Source: an uncultured Methanosarcinales archaeon
GTDB lineage: Archaea; Halobacteriota; Methanosarcinia; Methanotrichales; Methanotrichaceae
Assembly (NCBI GenBank): GCA_937864385.1
Contig: CALMJN010000247.1
Location: 1 to 7,545 of the forward strand
Length of the DNA: 7,545 bases
Direction: 5' to 3'
Part shown: positions 1-7,484 of the stretch, piece by piece
Numbering within the stretch: position 1 is the first letter of the stretch
How the letters are laid out: every line of letters starts with the position of its first letter
Made by a program: the position numbers and the translations under genes
The notes under the pieces: generated by a model
The model's input: the letters and a program-made list of their open reading frames with translations, nothing else
The model's database searches: none
Told to the model about the DNA's origin: nothing

Positions 1-380
1 GGCGCGGAGGTCCCTCTTGGAGGCGTCGGGGCAGTGCCAGAAGAACTCTCCCAAGGCGGCGTGGAACACCGCATTTTCTGGTTCCAGGTCGATGGCCTTC
101 TGGAGGTCCGCACGTGCCTGGTCGAACTTCTGAAGTCTTTCATGGAGTACACCGCGTTCATGGTACGCCAGAGCATCCTGAGGGTTCAGTTTGAGCAACT
201 CGGTGTACAATGCCAGCGCGTCCTCAAATAGACGCAGCCGAATCTCGGTCATTTCCGGAATGGTTGCCAAGTGTTCGTCGGCAACGCGGGTGAGCATCTG
301 CTGCACGGCTCGGCGCGCTGCCTCATAGTTTTTTGCGGCCTTCGTTGCGTGGTCCCTTGGACTCGTTTTCTCGGGCTTGC
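1..380 (-). CDS. TPR-repeat protein, internal fragment (planctomycete-like)
   Basis: The minus strand is open from about 413 to the window edge, in a frame different from atpA. The part up to about 380 reads as one helical protein and has neither start nor stop in the window. Its first half contains ARRAVQQMLTRVADEHLATI followed by a Leu/Glu-rich helix, a pattern I associate with the region preceding TPRs in planctomycete Ser/Thr kinase or WD40/TPR proteins. It is followed by a near-canonical tetratricopeptide unit (ALAYHERGVLHERLQKFDQA, then ADLQKAIDLEPEN) and the start of another (AVFHAALGEFFW). TPRs are protein-protein interaction scaffolds, and no catalytic motif is visible here. The reading has no homology to the ATP synthase genes beside it. 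The family link to planctomycetes is pattern recognition, not a database result. Confidence 0.72.
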
Positions 381-896
381 TTCGCGCTGGCCGCGGCCAA
401 TGGGGATCATGCTATCCACCGCCATTATTCCCGTCTGCAGAGGAACATTCACTGCAGCCCGCTGAATGATGGATGGGGACTCCCTTTCAATGGGCAGTCG
501 ATTCGAGGTCTGAATGCTCCCCATCCCGTCCAGCGGCCTGCCCATGCCGTCTACGATCCGGCCTAAAAGCTCCTCGCCAACGGGAACATCCATAATTCGG
601 CCGGTTCTGCGTGCGATCTGTCTTGCCTTGATGCTTTTGCTTTCGCTGAGCATGATCACGGCCACCTCATCGCTGTCGAGGTTGAAGACTATGCCATAGC
701 CTTCTCCCGGAAAACTTATCAGCTCCTCGGACTGGGCATTGGGAAGTCCCTTGATGCGAACTATTCCCCGGCCCACATAGGACACCGCTCCTATCTCCTC
801 GATCTTCAGCTCTGGCCGGAAGGCACCTCCATTCTGTTCGATTGCCTCGAAAGTATCGGCCAGAACTTCCCGGATGGAGGAGGGATCTTCGATCAT
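249..896 (-). CDS. atpA: N-type F1Fo-ATPase subunit alpha, 3'-truncated
   Basis: This is the alpha subunit, the non-catalytic nucleotide-binding partner of beta in the F1 hexamer. Genuine homology covers residues 1 to 172 (896 to 381). It includes the N-terminal beta-barrel (EEIGAVSYVGRGIVRIKGL), the stretch GRIMDVPVGEELLGRIVDGM, the linker LDGMGSIQTSNRLPIERESP and TGIMAVDSMIPIGRGQRE, which directly precedes the P-loop. The P-loop and everything after it are missing, about two thirds of a roughly 500-residue protein. The remaining 43 residues to the stop at 249 are an artefact of reading into the TPR segment. The ATG at 896 overlaps the atpF stop by 4 nt (ATGA) and is preceded by AGGAG. In N-ATPase operons atpG (gamma) normally follows, but it is absent here. 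Confidence 0.9.
   Translation of the reverse strand: MIEDPSSIREVLADTFEAIEQNGGAFRPELKIEEIGAVSYVGRGIVRIKGLPNAQSEELISFPGEGYGIVFNLDSDEVAVIMLSESKSIKARQIARRTGRIMDVPVGEELLGRIVDGMGRPLDGMGSIQTSNRLPIERESPSIIQRAAVNVPLQTGIMAVDSMIPIGRGQREASPRKRVQGTTQRRPQKTMRQRAEPCSRCSPALPTNTWQPFRK
376..386. other. Chimeric junction, atpA to TPR gene
   Basis: Reading leftward on the minus strand, the alpha-subunit sequence is normal up to IPIGRGQRE, whose last codon is 383..381. The next residues should be the P-loop region (LIIGDRQTGKT type), but they turn into a basic, Pro/Arg-rich string. From the same point a different frame carries a coherent TPR protein. Homology therefore changes protein family and frame within a few bases, as expected of an assembly or cloning chimera or of a real deletion/fusion breakpoint. 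Confidence 0.8.
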
Positions 897-1675
897 TTCA
901 CTCCTGATTGGGTCAGGGTTCTCTTCTCAAGCCATCGGGAAAAATCGGCTTCCAGAGAGTCGAGATATCCGGCAATGCTCCAGGTGATTTCCACATTCTT
1001 GGCACTCATCACTATGCCGCAGATCAAATCCTCTTCGATCTCAAATTGAACTCTTACATCAAATCCGGCCTGTCCGGCAAGAGAGTCCCTGATCTTCGCC
1101 TGAAACTCCCCGGGGATTTCAAAGGCGCTTCGCACGGTTACAAGCTGCTCAGCGTCTTTTAGAAACTCTTCTACAGTCTCTCTCTCCTTCTCCACCAAAT
1201 TGTCCAAGCGATTTATAAAAAAAATTATGATTTGCTTCTCCAGATCTTTATCGGCAAGGTCCCGCAAAGCACGTCTGGATATGGCATAAAGCTCCTGGCC
1301 GCTATATCTCCTCAAATCGCTGACGAACTCACCCTTCTGGCGCTGCAAATCCCTCTGCCACTCCGTTCTCGTCTCTTCAATCTCATCTCTGGCCTTTTTC
1401 ATCAGATCCGCTCTGAATTCCTTGGCTTCTTCTTTTGCCTTGACTAAAAGCTCCTCATGCTCGGCGGACAGCTCCTCTTTCTTCTTGCGATAGGACTCTG
1501 CCTCGGCCTGAGCCTTTCTCCTGGCACTCTCAGCTGCCTCTTGAGAGGAGACGATGGCCGCCTCTCTATCCTCCATCAGCTTGAGCATCGGCCGGTATAA
1601 AAAGCGTTTCAAGAGAAATACCAGCAGTGCAAAGTTCACAACCTGGGCGGCAGTGGTGAAATAATCGATCTGCAA
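893..1675 (-). CDS. atpF: N-type ATPase peripheral stalk subunit b with delta-like C-terminus
   Basis: AtpF is the peripheral stator stalk. At 260 aa it is much longer than a normal b subunit (about 160). Residues 1 to 28 (MQIDYFTTAAQVVNFALLVF then LLKRFLYRP) form the single N-terminal membrane helix and the conserved basic turn. Residues about 33 to 145 are a highly charged Ala/Glu/Lys/Arg coiled coil. Residues about 148 to 255 resemble a delta/OSCP C-terminal domain (VTVRSAFEIPGEF, then EEDLICGIVMSAKNVEITWS and YLDSLEADF). This matches N-ATPase operons, which lack a separate atpH. I chose TTG at 1675 because AGGAGG (1686 to 1681) lies 5 nt before it. A GTG at 1681 begins immediately after that site with no spacer. 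It follows atpE by 9 nt and its stop overlaps the atpA start. Confidence 0.9.
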   Translation of the reverse strand: MQIDYFTTAAQVVNFALLVFLLKRFLYRPMLKLMEDREAAIVSSQEAAESARRKAQAEAESYRKKKEELSAEHEELLVKAKEEAKEFRADLMKKARDEIEETRTEWQRDLQRQKGEFVSDLRRYSGQELYAISRRALRDLADKDLEKQIIIFFINRLDNLVEKERETVEEFLKDAEQLVTVRSAFEIPGEFQAKIRDSLAGQAGFDVRVQFEIEEDLICGIVMSAKNVEITWSIAGYLDSLEADFSRWLEKRTLTQSGVK

Positions 1676-1684
1676 GGCCACCTC

Positions 1685-1951
1685 CTATCGGGTCGCATAG
1701 TCCCAGAAGGGATTGGAGAAGATCAGAATTATGGAGATGACAAAGCAATAGATTGCAGTTGACTCCACCATTGCCAGGCCCACGAAAAGGGTTCGGGTTA
1801 TCACATTAGCCTCGTCCGGCTGCTGGGCGATGGCACTTAGGGCCCGGGAGAGTGCCCAGGCTTCGCCTATGGCCGGCCCTACCGATCCGATGGCAATGGT
1901 GAGCCCCGAAACGATTATGGAGGCAACGCCTATGGTCTCAATGGCAGACAC
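1685..1951 (-). CDS. atpE: N-type ATPase rotor-ring subunit c with two-carboxylate ion site
   Basis: This is the c subunit, a two-helix hairpin that oligomerises into the ion-driven rotor of Fo. Helix 1 spans about residues 6 to 36 and contains GSVGPAIGEAWALSRALSAI. The polar loop has AQQPDEAN. Helix 2 spans about 50 to 76 and contains FVGLAMVESTAIYCFV. Counting from GTG at 1951, the helix 2 ion carboxylate is E63 with S64, T65 and Y68, the E-S-T-x-x-Y ligand pattern of Na+-binding c subunits. In helix 1 the position usually held by Gln in Na+ rotors is Glu (E30). A TTG at 1957, overlapping the atpB stop as TTGA, would add two residues. I prefer GTG because GAGGTG lies 7 nt upstream of it but only 1 nt from the TTG. 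The protein has 88 aa, typical for the family. Confidence 0.93.
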   Translation of the reverse strand: MSAIETIGVASIIVSGLTIAIGSVGPAIGEAWALSRALSAIAQQPDEANVITRTLFVGLAMVESTAIYCFVISIILIFSNPFWDYATR

Positions 1952-1953
1952 TC

Positions 1954-2658
1954 TCAAACACCTCTGGGGGATGATTTTTCCTCATTCTTGTCATCTATTG
2001 AACCTCCTGATATGATATAAACAGTGGCTAAAACGGCGAAGATATAGGCCTGCACCTGCCCTATGAGCAGCCCAAACAGATCCAAAACGGCTGGCAGGAA
2101 CAGAGGCACAATGGAGAGCAATACTGCCACCAGCAAATTCTGGCTCATCATATTGCCAAAGAGCCTGAGGGCCATGGCCATGGTGCGGGAGAACTCGCCG
2201 ATGATATTGAAGGGAAGCATCAGCATCGAAGGCTGGATGTAGCGCCGGAAATAATTAGCTGCACCCTGCTCGCTAATGCCGAATATGGGAACGGCGAAAA
2301 AGACGCACAGGGCCAGTGCCAGTGTGGTGGAGAGAGAACTGGCTGGGGAACGATAGCCTGGAACCACGGCAAGCAGGCTGGAGATGGAGATGAACAGAAA
2401 AAGAGTTCCCGAGAAGGGGATATATCTTTCAGACGCCCGGCGGGCGATCTCTTCAATCTCTCTTTTCATATAACTGATGACGGTTTCGATGAGGGCCTGT
2501 CTTTTTGATAGCGGCGGCTCTAAAGAAAGCCGGCGTGTGGATAGCCAGGCGGAGAGCACTAGGAGGGCCATGACCAGCCAGGTGCTGACAATGGTCTCGT
2601 TGAGCATGAACGCCCCCATCTTCCAGTAAACGATTTCGTCCGGATTTATCTGTACCAT
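1954..2658 (-). CDS. atpB: N-type ATPase subunit a (stator ion channel)
   Basis: Subunit a is the membrane stator that provides the ion half-channels against the c ring. It has 234 aa with about five to six hydrophobic segments (roughly 20-40, 82-100, 106-127, 145-160, 172-192, 196-218). The essential Arg lies in MALRLFGNM (R165, equivalent to E. coli R210), and Q203 in GQVQAYIFAVL corresponds to the conserved Gln of the last helix. IIGEFSRTMAMALRLFGNM is the classic a-subunit signature. The N-terminus (MVQINPDEIVYW) is short, as in N-ATPases. The ATG at 2658 lies about 10 nt after an AAGGAG and overlaps the end of atpR by 13 nt. The acidic tail DDKNEEKSSPRGV is probably cytoplasmic (inference). 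Confidence 0.94.
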   Translation of the reverse strand: MVQINPDEIVYWKMGAFMLNETIVSTWLVMALLVLSAWLSTRRLSLEPPLSKRQALIETVISYMKREIEEIARRASERYIPFSGTLFLFISISSLLAVVPGYRSPASSLSTTLALALCVFFAVPIFGISEQGAANYFRRYIQPSMLMLPFNIIGEFSRTMAMALRLFGNMMSQNLLVAVLLSIVPLFLPAVLDLFGLLIGQVQAYIFAVLATVYIISGGSIDDKNEEKSSPRGV

Positions 2659-2948
2659 CTTGTTCCTTCTCCTTTTCTACTGCCCAAAGATATCCTATGA
2701 ATCAAAGCCATCTTTGTGAGCACAAAGCCGGACAGGCAGATTAATACTGCTTCAATGCCCTGGCCCACGACCAGATAAAATCCTGCCAGGCAAACCAGGG
2801 AGCGGGCGGCAAAGCTGCTCATGCTCAAAAGGGTCGGCTGCCGGCTTTGAGGCAGGCGCTTTACAGTCAGCCACAATCCGCCGAAGTAGAAGGCGGAAAG
2901 AACGGCTCCCAGGAAAAAGCAGGCAGGGAGAGTGAATGGACTATTCAC
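2646..2948 (-). CDS. atpR: N-ATPase accessory membrane protein AtpR
   Basis: This is a small hydrophobic protein (100 aa) with three predicted membrane helices (about 5-28, 39-60, 64-82), a basic loop (KRLPQSRQP) and a basic C-terminus (HRISLGSRKGEGTRWYR). Position between atpQ and atpB, length and topology identify it as AtpR, found only in N-ATPase operons. Its role is not settled in the literature as far as I know, and involvement in rotor or Fo assembly has been proposed. An Arg sits at the start of helix 2 (FAARSLVCL). I chose GTG at 2948. It overlaps the atpQ stop by 4 nt (GTGA), and GAGGAGGAG ends 8 nt before it. TTG at 2954 is possible but poorly spaced. Confidence 0.85.
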   Translation of the reverse strand: MNSPFTLPACFFLGAVLSAFYFGGLWLTVKRLPQSRQPTLLSMSSFAARSLVCLAGFYLVVGQGIEAVLICLSGFVLTKMALIHRISLGSRKGEGTRWYR

Positions 2949-3256
2949 AGGCAATTCTCCTCCTCAATCTCTTTCTGCTCCTTTTTAACCCAATACCAGG
3001 CGTTCAGGCAGCCCACGGCCAGGCCCACCAATAGCAGAGTGAGAGTCCAGGATACCGGTCCGCTGTAGTTGATGTCCAGCCAAACCCCAAGAAGCACTCC
3101 TATGAGGGCCGGGGCGGCCACAGACCATCCGATGACCCCCATCATCCCCAGGCCAAACCAGATGCCTCTGCCTTTCCCCCTCCGGGCCCGGATCTTTCGC
3201 GCTTCTTTTGCGGCAATTTCATCCTGGAAATCCTTGCGATAGCCGGTCATAAACAT
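2945..3256 (-). CDS. atpQ: N-ATPase accessory membrane protein AtpQ (AtpI-like)
   Basis: This is a small two-helix membrane protein (103 aa from ATG at 3256). The N-terminus is charged and cytoplasmic (TGYRKDFQDEIAAKEARKIR, then a run of Arg/Lys/Gly). Helix 1 is at about 32-60 (GLGMMGVIGWSVAAPALIGV) and helix 2 at about 69-90 (SWTLTLLLVGLAVGCLNAWY). A KKEQKEIEEE tail follows. The layout fits the AtpI-like ATPase gene 1 family, whose members assist Fo or c-ring assembly and have been linked to Mg2+/Ca2+ handling. In N-ATPase operons this gene sits between atpC and atpR, as here. The start is either ATG 3256, 10 nt after the atpC stop, or ATG 3250. The frame is open further upstream, but only as a shadow of atpC. 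Confidence 0.85.
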   Translation of the reverse strand: MFMTGYRKDFQDEIAAKEARKIRARRGKGRGIWFGLGMMGVIGWSVAAPALIGVLLGVWLDINYSGPVSWTLTLLLVGLAVGCLNAWYWVKKEQKEIEEENCL

Positions 3257-3266
3257 TCTCAAATTT

Positions 3267-5150
<1,884 letters not shown>

Positions 5151-5159
5151 GTCTTGTTT

Positions 5160-5165
5160 CTCCTT
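5160..5165 (-). promoter_or_regulatory. Ribosome binding site of the cyclase gene
   Basis: AAGGAG lies 9 nt before ATG 5150 in a locally A-rich patch within very G+C-rich DNA. It decides the start of the frameshifted gene, because the longer open frame reaching back to 5366 has no such site. Confidence 0.7.
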
Positions 5166-5328
5166 GTTTTCTTGCAGGAAGTGGCGCGAAGGATACCGAG
5201 GCCCGAGGTCCGGCCGTGCCGCTCGCGGGCGCGCCCGTTCCATGTCGAGCAGCGAGTTCGCTCCGGGGCGTGTGGGCCGTGCGGGTGACCGGAACAGGCC
5301 TCCATCGCCCGCTTCGCGCAGGAGCGCA

Positions 5329-5357
5329 AGACTAGGCGACGCCCGCCGCACTGCCAA
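5329..5357 (-). promoter_or_regulatory. Sigma70-like promoter candidate for the cyclase gene
   Basis: On the minus strand TTGGCA (5357 to 5352, 5 of 6 with TTGACA) is separated by exactly 17 nt from TAGTCT (5334 to 5329, 3 of 6 with TATAAT, keeping the TA...T frame). Transcription would begin near 5322, leaving a leader of about 170 nt before ATG 5150. The -10 match is modest. Correct spacing and the adjoining palindrome in a G+C-rich background are the main support. Confidence 0.4.
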
Positions 5358-5373
5358 TTGAACCAAGGTTCAA
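5358..5373. promoter_or_regulatory. Palindromic operator candidate
   Basis: TTGAACC AA GGTTCAA is a perfect 7-bp inverted repeat with a 2-bp centre. It begins 13 nt after the atypical stop end of trmB (5387) and directly abuts the -35 box of the promoter candidate. The 2-bp centre and lack of a T-run argue against a terminator. The size suits a dimeric regulator such as a TetR-, MarR- or MerR-type protein. Which protein binds cannot be told from this window. Confidence 0.45.
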
Positions 5374-5386
5374 CGGGCGAGCGCCG

Positions 5387-6112
5387 CTACCGCCGGATGA
5401 ACACGAGGTCCCAGGTCCCGTGGCCGAGCCGCTCGCCGCGCGCGTTGAACTTGGTGGTCGGGCGGCGGCAGAGCGGGTTGGCCGGTTCCTTTGCGAAGCC
5501 GTCCGCCGTGTTGACGAGCTGCGGCTCCCCGCCGAGGACCTCGAGCATCTGGTTCGCGTAGTCCTCCCAGTCGGTGGCGCAGTGCAGGTAGCCGCCGGGC
5601 GCGATGCGGCTCGCGAGCAGTCCGATGAACGGCTGCGCGACCAGCCGGCGCTTGTGATGGCGCTTCTTCGGCCAGGGATCCGGGAAGTAGATGTGCACGC
5701 CGGCCAGCGCGTCGGGCGGGATCATGTCGCGCACGACCTCGACCGCGTCGTGGTGGACGATGCGCACGTTGGCCAGCGCGAGTTCGTCGATGCGCTTCAG
5801 CAGCGCGCCGACGCCGGCCGTGAAGACCTCGACGCCGAGGAAGTCGACGTCCGGCCGCGACTGCGCGATCGCCGCGGTGGTTTCGCCCATGCCGAAGCCG
5901 ATCTCGAGCACGACCGGGGCGCGCCGGCCGAACACCTGCCCGAAGTCGAGGGGCTGCGGCGCGTACGGAACGCCGAACGCCGCAAACCACTGCTCGACGG
6001 CGCGCCGCTGGCCGTGCGTGATGTGCCCGCGCCGCATCGCGAAGCTGCGGATGTGGCGGTAGGGCGGGCCCGCGGGCTCGGGGGCCGGGTCGGTGGCGTC
6101 GGGATCGGACAT
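5387..6112 (-). CDS. trmB: tRNA (guanine-N7)-methyltransferase
   Basis: TrmB uses S-adenosylmethionine to methylate N7 of G46 in the variable loop of many tRNAs. The 241-aa length is typical. Residues 19-32 ([14 protein letters not shown]) match the proteobacterial N-terminal region, and 67-78 ([12 protein letters not shown]) is SAM motif [21 protein letters not shown] lies at 91-110, and the hallmark [17 protein letters not shown] at 141-157. [12 protein letters not shown] spans 179-190, and [20 protein letters not shown] at 219-238 is the C-terminal signature. All expected motifs are intact. ATG 6112 is the only Met before conserved sequence, and no clear ribosome site precedes it. The frame stays open far upstream, which is a G+C effect. 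It is divergent from the MaoC gene, with about 110 nt between. Pro/Asp-rich residues 3-17 are variable sequence. Confidence 0.96.
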   Translation of the reverse strand: MSDPDATDPAPEPAGPPYRHIRSFAMRRGHITHGQRRAVEQWFAAFGVPYAPQPLDFGQVFGRRAPVVLEIGFGMGETTAAIAQSRPDVDFLGVEVFTAGVGALLKRIDELALANVRIVHHDAVEVVRDMIPPDALAGVHIYFPDPWPKKRHHKRRLVAQPFIGLLASRIAPGGYLHCATDWEDYANQMLEVLGGEPQLVNTADGFAKEPANPLCRRPTTKFNARGERLGHGTWDLVFIRR

Positions 6113-6179
6113 GGCGTGCAAGGGCGGCGGCGCATGGTACCCGGCGGCGTCCGATCCCTCGCCGCCCTCCCGGAAGGCG

Positions 6180-6185
6180 TAGAAT
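6180..6185 (+). promoter_or_regulatory. Possible -10 box for the MaoC-domain gene
   Basis: TAGAAT (5 of 6 with TATAAT) lies 38 nt before the GTG at 6224, inside the divergent trmB/maoC spacer. No good -35 box is seen 16 to 18 nt upstream, so this is only a candidate. No matching promoter for trmB stands out on the other strand. Confidence 0.25.
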
Positions 6186-6223
6186 TGGTGCGTCGCACAA
6201 ATGCCTCTTGAAAGCGGTATCGA

Positions 6224-6721
6224 GTGAAGAGCCTGCACGGAGAGACCGGATTGCGATCCTTCACCAACATCACCTACGACGAGCTGGAGGTCGGCTCGAC
6301 CGCGACGGTGTCGCGGCGGATCAGCCAGACCGAGGTCGACGCGCTGGCGCTCGTCAGCGGCGACGTCGACGCCTTTCACCTCGCGTCCAACGGCAACGGG
6401 CTGGTGCCGGGCACGACGGCGAAGGCGGTCGGCGCGGAGGCGATCATCTCCGGGCTGCTGTCCCGCCGGATGCCCGGGCCCGGCACGACGATGGTTTCGC
6501 AGCAGCTGGACTTCAACGGCGCGATCACCGCCGGCGACGAACTGACCGCCACCGCGACCGTGCTCGAGAAGCGGCCTGACAACATCGTCGTGCTGGCGTG
6601 CACCGTCAGGCGGGGCGACGACGAACTCGTCAGCGGCACCGTGACCGTGCGCGCGCCCGACCACCGCATCAGCTACTCGGACGTCGCCACGCCGGAGATG
6701 GTGTCGGCCTCGATGTCGTAG
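6224..6721 (+). CDS. MaoC-like hydratase domain, 5' part of a probable enoyl-CoA hydratase/phosphate acetyltransferase
   Basis: This is a hot-dog-fold MaoC dehydratase domain. After [20 protein letters not shown] comes the hydratase 2 motif SGDVDAFH (45-52), where D47 and H52 occupy the catalytic Asp and His positions. The usual GDxNPxH is here [27 protein letters not shown] follows, then the family sequence [19 protein letters not shown] and a C-terminal strand region. The overall pattern matches the N-terminal domain of bifunctional enoyl-CoA hydratase/phosphate acetyltransferase proteins, which carry a roughly 300-residue Pta domain behind it. That domain is missing because the sequence changes near 6675. 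The last 15 or so residues ([16 protein letters not shown]) are not family-like and the stop is accidental. GTG 6224 is the first usable start after an in-frame stop at 6209, with a weak ribosome site. Confidence 0.82.
   Translation: MKSLHGETGLRSFTNITYDELEVGSTATVSRRISQTEVDALALVSGDVDAFHLASNGNGLVPGTTAKAVGAEAIISGLLSRRMPGPGTTMVSQQLDFNGAITAGDELTATATVLEKRPDNIVVLACTVRRGDDELVSGTVTVRAPDHRISYSDVATPEMVSASMS
6668..6690. other. Chimeric junction, MaoC gene to Ig-like repeat protein
   Basis: Up to about 6675 the plus strand codes for the end of the MaoC domain (TVTVRAPDH). From about 6680 the minus strand codes a coherent extracellular protein (ADTISGVAT) with lower G+C. Both genes lack their expected continuation across this point, so two unrelated fragments meet tail to tail. 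Confidence 0.75.
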
Positions 6722-7330
6722 GATGTAATGTGCAGTTCGGAGACTAGGAGAGTCTTGGTCGTTTCGTTGCCCGTCCCCGTGATGACATCGCCGGGTTGAA
6801 CGTCATAGCCCTGTAGATCAAAGTCGGCCACGATATCGTTCGGGTCGCCGGGGTTCCACGGCGCCTGTCCCATCGTGGCGGTGGTCGTGTAATCCACGCC
6901 CGCGCCGTTGGAGGGGTCGTCGATCGTCAGGGTCATGAGGGTGCCTGTCGGCCACTCGCGTGCATGGACCCAGTTGCTGTTTGGACTGGCTTCCACAAAG
7001 GGGTTGGGGACATACCAGCCATATTGTGTATTATCCCCATCGCCATCGTTCTGGCGGGCTTCATTCCCCATGCCGGGTTTTATATCAATAATGTCCTGCT
7101 CGTCGCTGTCCTCACCCACATGGGCAAAGTCGGCGATCCAGTCGCCGTTTGTATCGGCGATCACACGGCGGTAACCGTAACAGCCGTTTTGGTCACAGTA
7201 GATGTGACCGATATCCACCTGTGTGCCGGCTTCAGCCGTGCCAGAGACCGTATCCAGAACAGGATCAACCGCCGTAACGATCAGATCTGTGACCGTGTGG
7301 ATCTTGGTTATTCCGCCCTGAGTCATGGTG
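6680..7330 (-). CDS. Secreted Ig-like repeat protein fragment (Anaerolineae/Chloroflexi type)
   Basis: An internal piece of about 215 residues. It is rich in Asp, Gly, Thr and Asn with almost no Lys, a composition usual for extracellular beta-sandwich proteins. A 23-residue stretch starting [16 protein letters not shown] and ending DTVSG recurs exactly 183 residues later as [16 protein letters not shown] ending DTISG. The fragment is therefore one full repeat module and the start of the next. Between them are [11 protein letters not shown], typical of bacterial Ig-like modules, and an Asp-rich NDGDGDN that could bind calcium. No signal peptide or start is visible. The frame stays open to a GTG at 7398, but that A+T-rich, Lys-rich extension does not resemble the module. 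The downstream end is lost at the join. Assignment to Chloroflexi is pattern memory only. Confidence 0.65.
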
Positions 7331-7344
7331 ACCAATTGACCAAT
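7329..7344. repeat. Tandem 8-bp direct repeat
   Basis: TGACCAAT occurs twice with no spacer. It lies exactly where the Ig-like coding sequence gives way to an A+T-rich stretch, so it may mark a small duplication at a boundary. Chance is also possible at this length. Confidence 0.5.
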
Positions 7345-7484
7345 ATCATATAACCACTTATATTTTAATATGTTATCCTTTATTGTCCTGTGAAACACCT
7401 CGGTTTTATGCAGTCTGTATAAGACGACTCAAGGCCCATCGCCGGGGCTTTGTACCCTTTCCTGGGCTGGTTCAAGAAGATAAG
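7345..7484. other. Non-coding stretch beside the integrase tail
   Basis: These 140 bases hold an A+T-rich patch (about 7345-7385), unlike anything else in the window, and then mixed sequence. AAGGCCC atcgcc GGGGCTT (7432-7451) can form an imperfect 7-bp stem with one mismatch, but no T-run follows on either strand. I see no convincing gene, although the minus frame of the Ig-like fragment stays open to 7398. Confidence 0.45.

Noticed and set aside
5226..5237. 12-bp palindrome CGGGCGCGCCCG
   Set aside because: Made only of G and C in extremely G+C-rich DNA, it is not notable by itself and touches no promoter element.
5420..6211. 263-residue plus-strand frame across trmB
   Set aside because: It is a G+C-driven shadow of trmB, rich in Arg, Ala and Val with no recognisable domain; the minus strand has all TrmB motifs.
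6201..6227. Eight-codon frame ending over the GTG start of the MaoC gene, as a leader peptide
   Set aside because: No ribosome site or regulatory codon pattern; such short frames are common by chance.
6113..6664. Long minus-strand extension of trmB to 425 residues
   Set aside because: It is opposite the MaoC gene, has no family sequence before MSDPD, and long open frames are expected in such G+C-rich DNA.
6964..7353. 129-residue plus-strand frame
   Set aside because: It lies opposite the Ig-like repeat protein, which has a clear internal repeat and coherent composition.
7432..7451. Stem-loop as a rho-independent terminator of the integrase
   Set aside because: The stem has a mismatch and no T-run follows on either strand.
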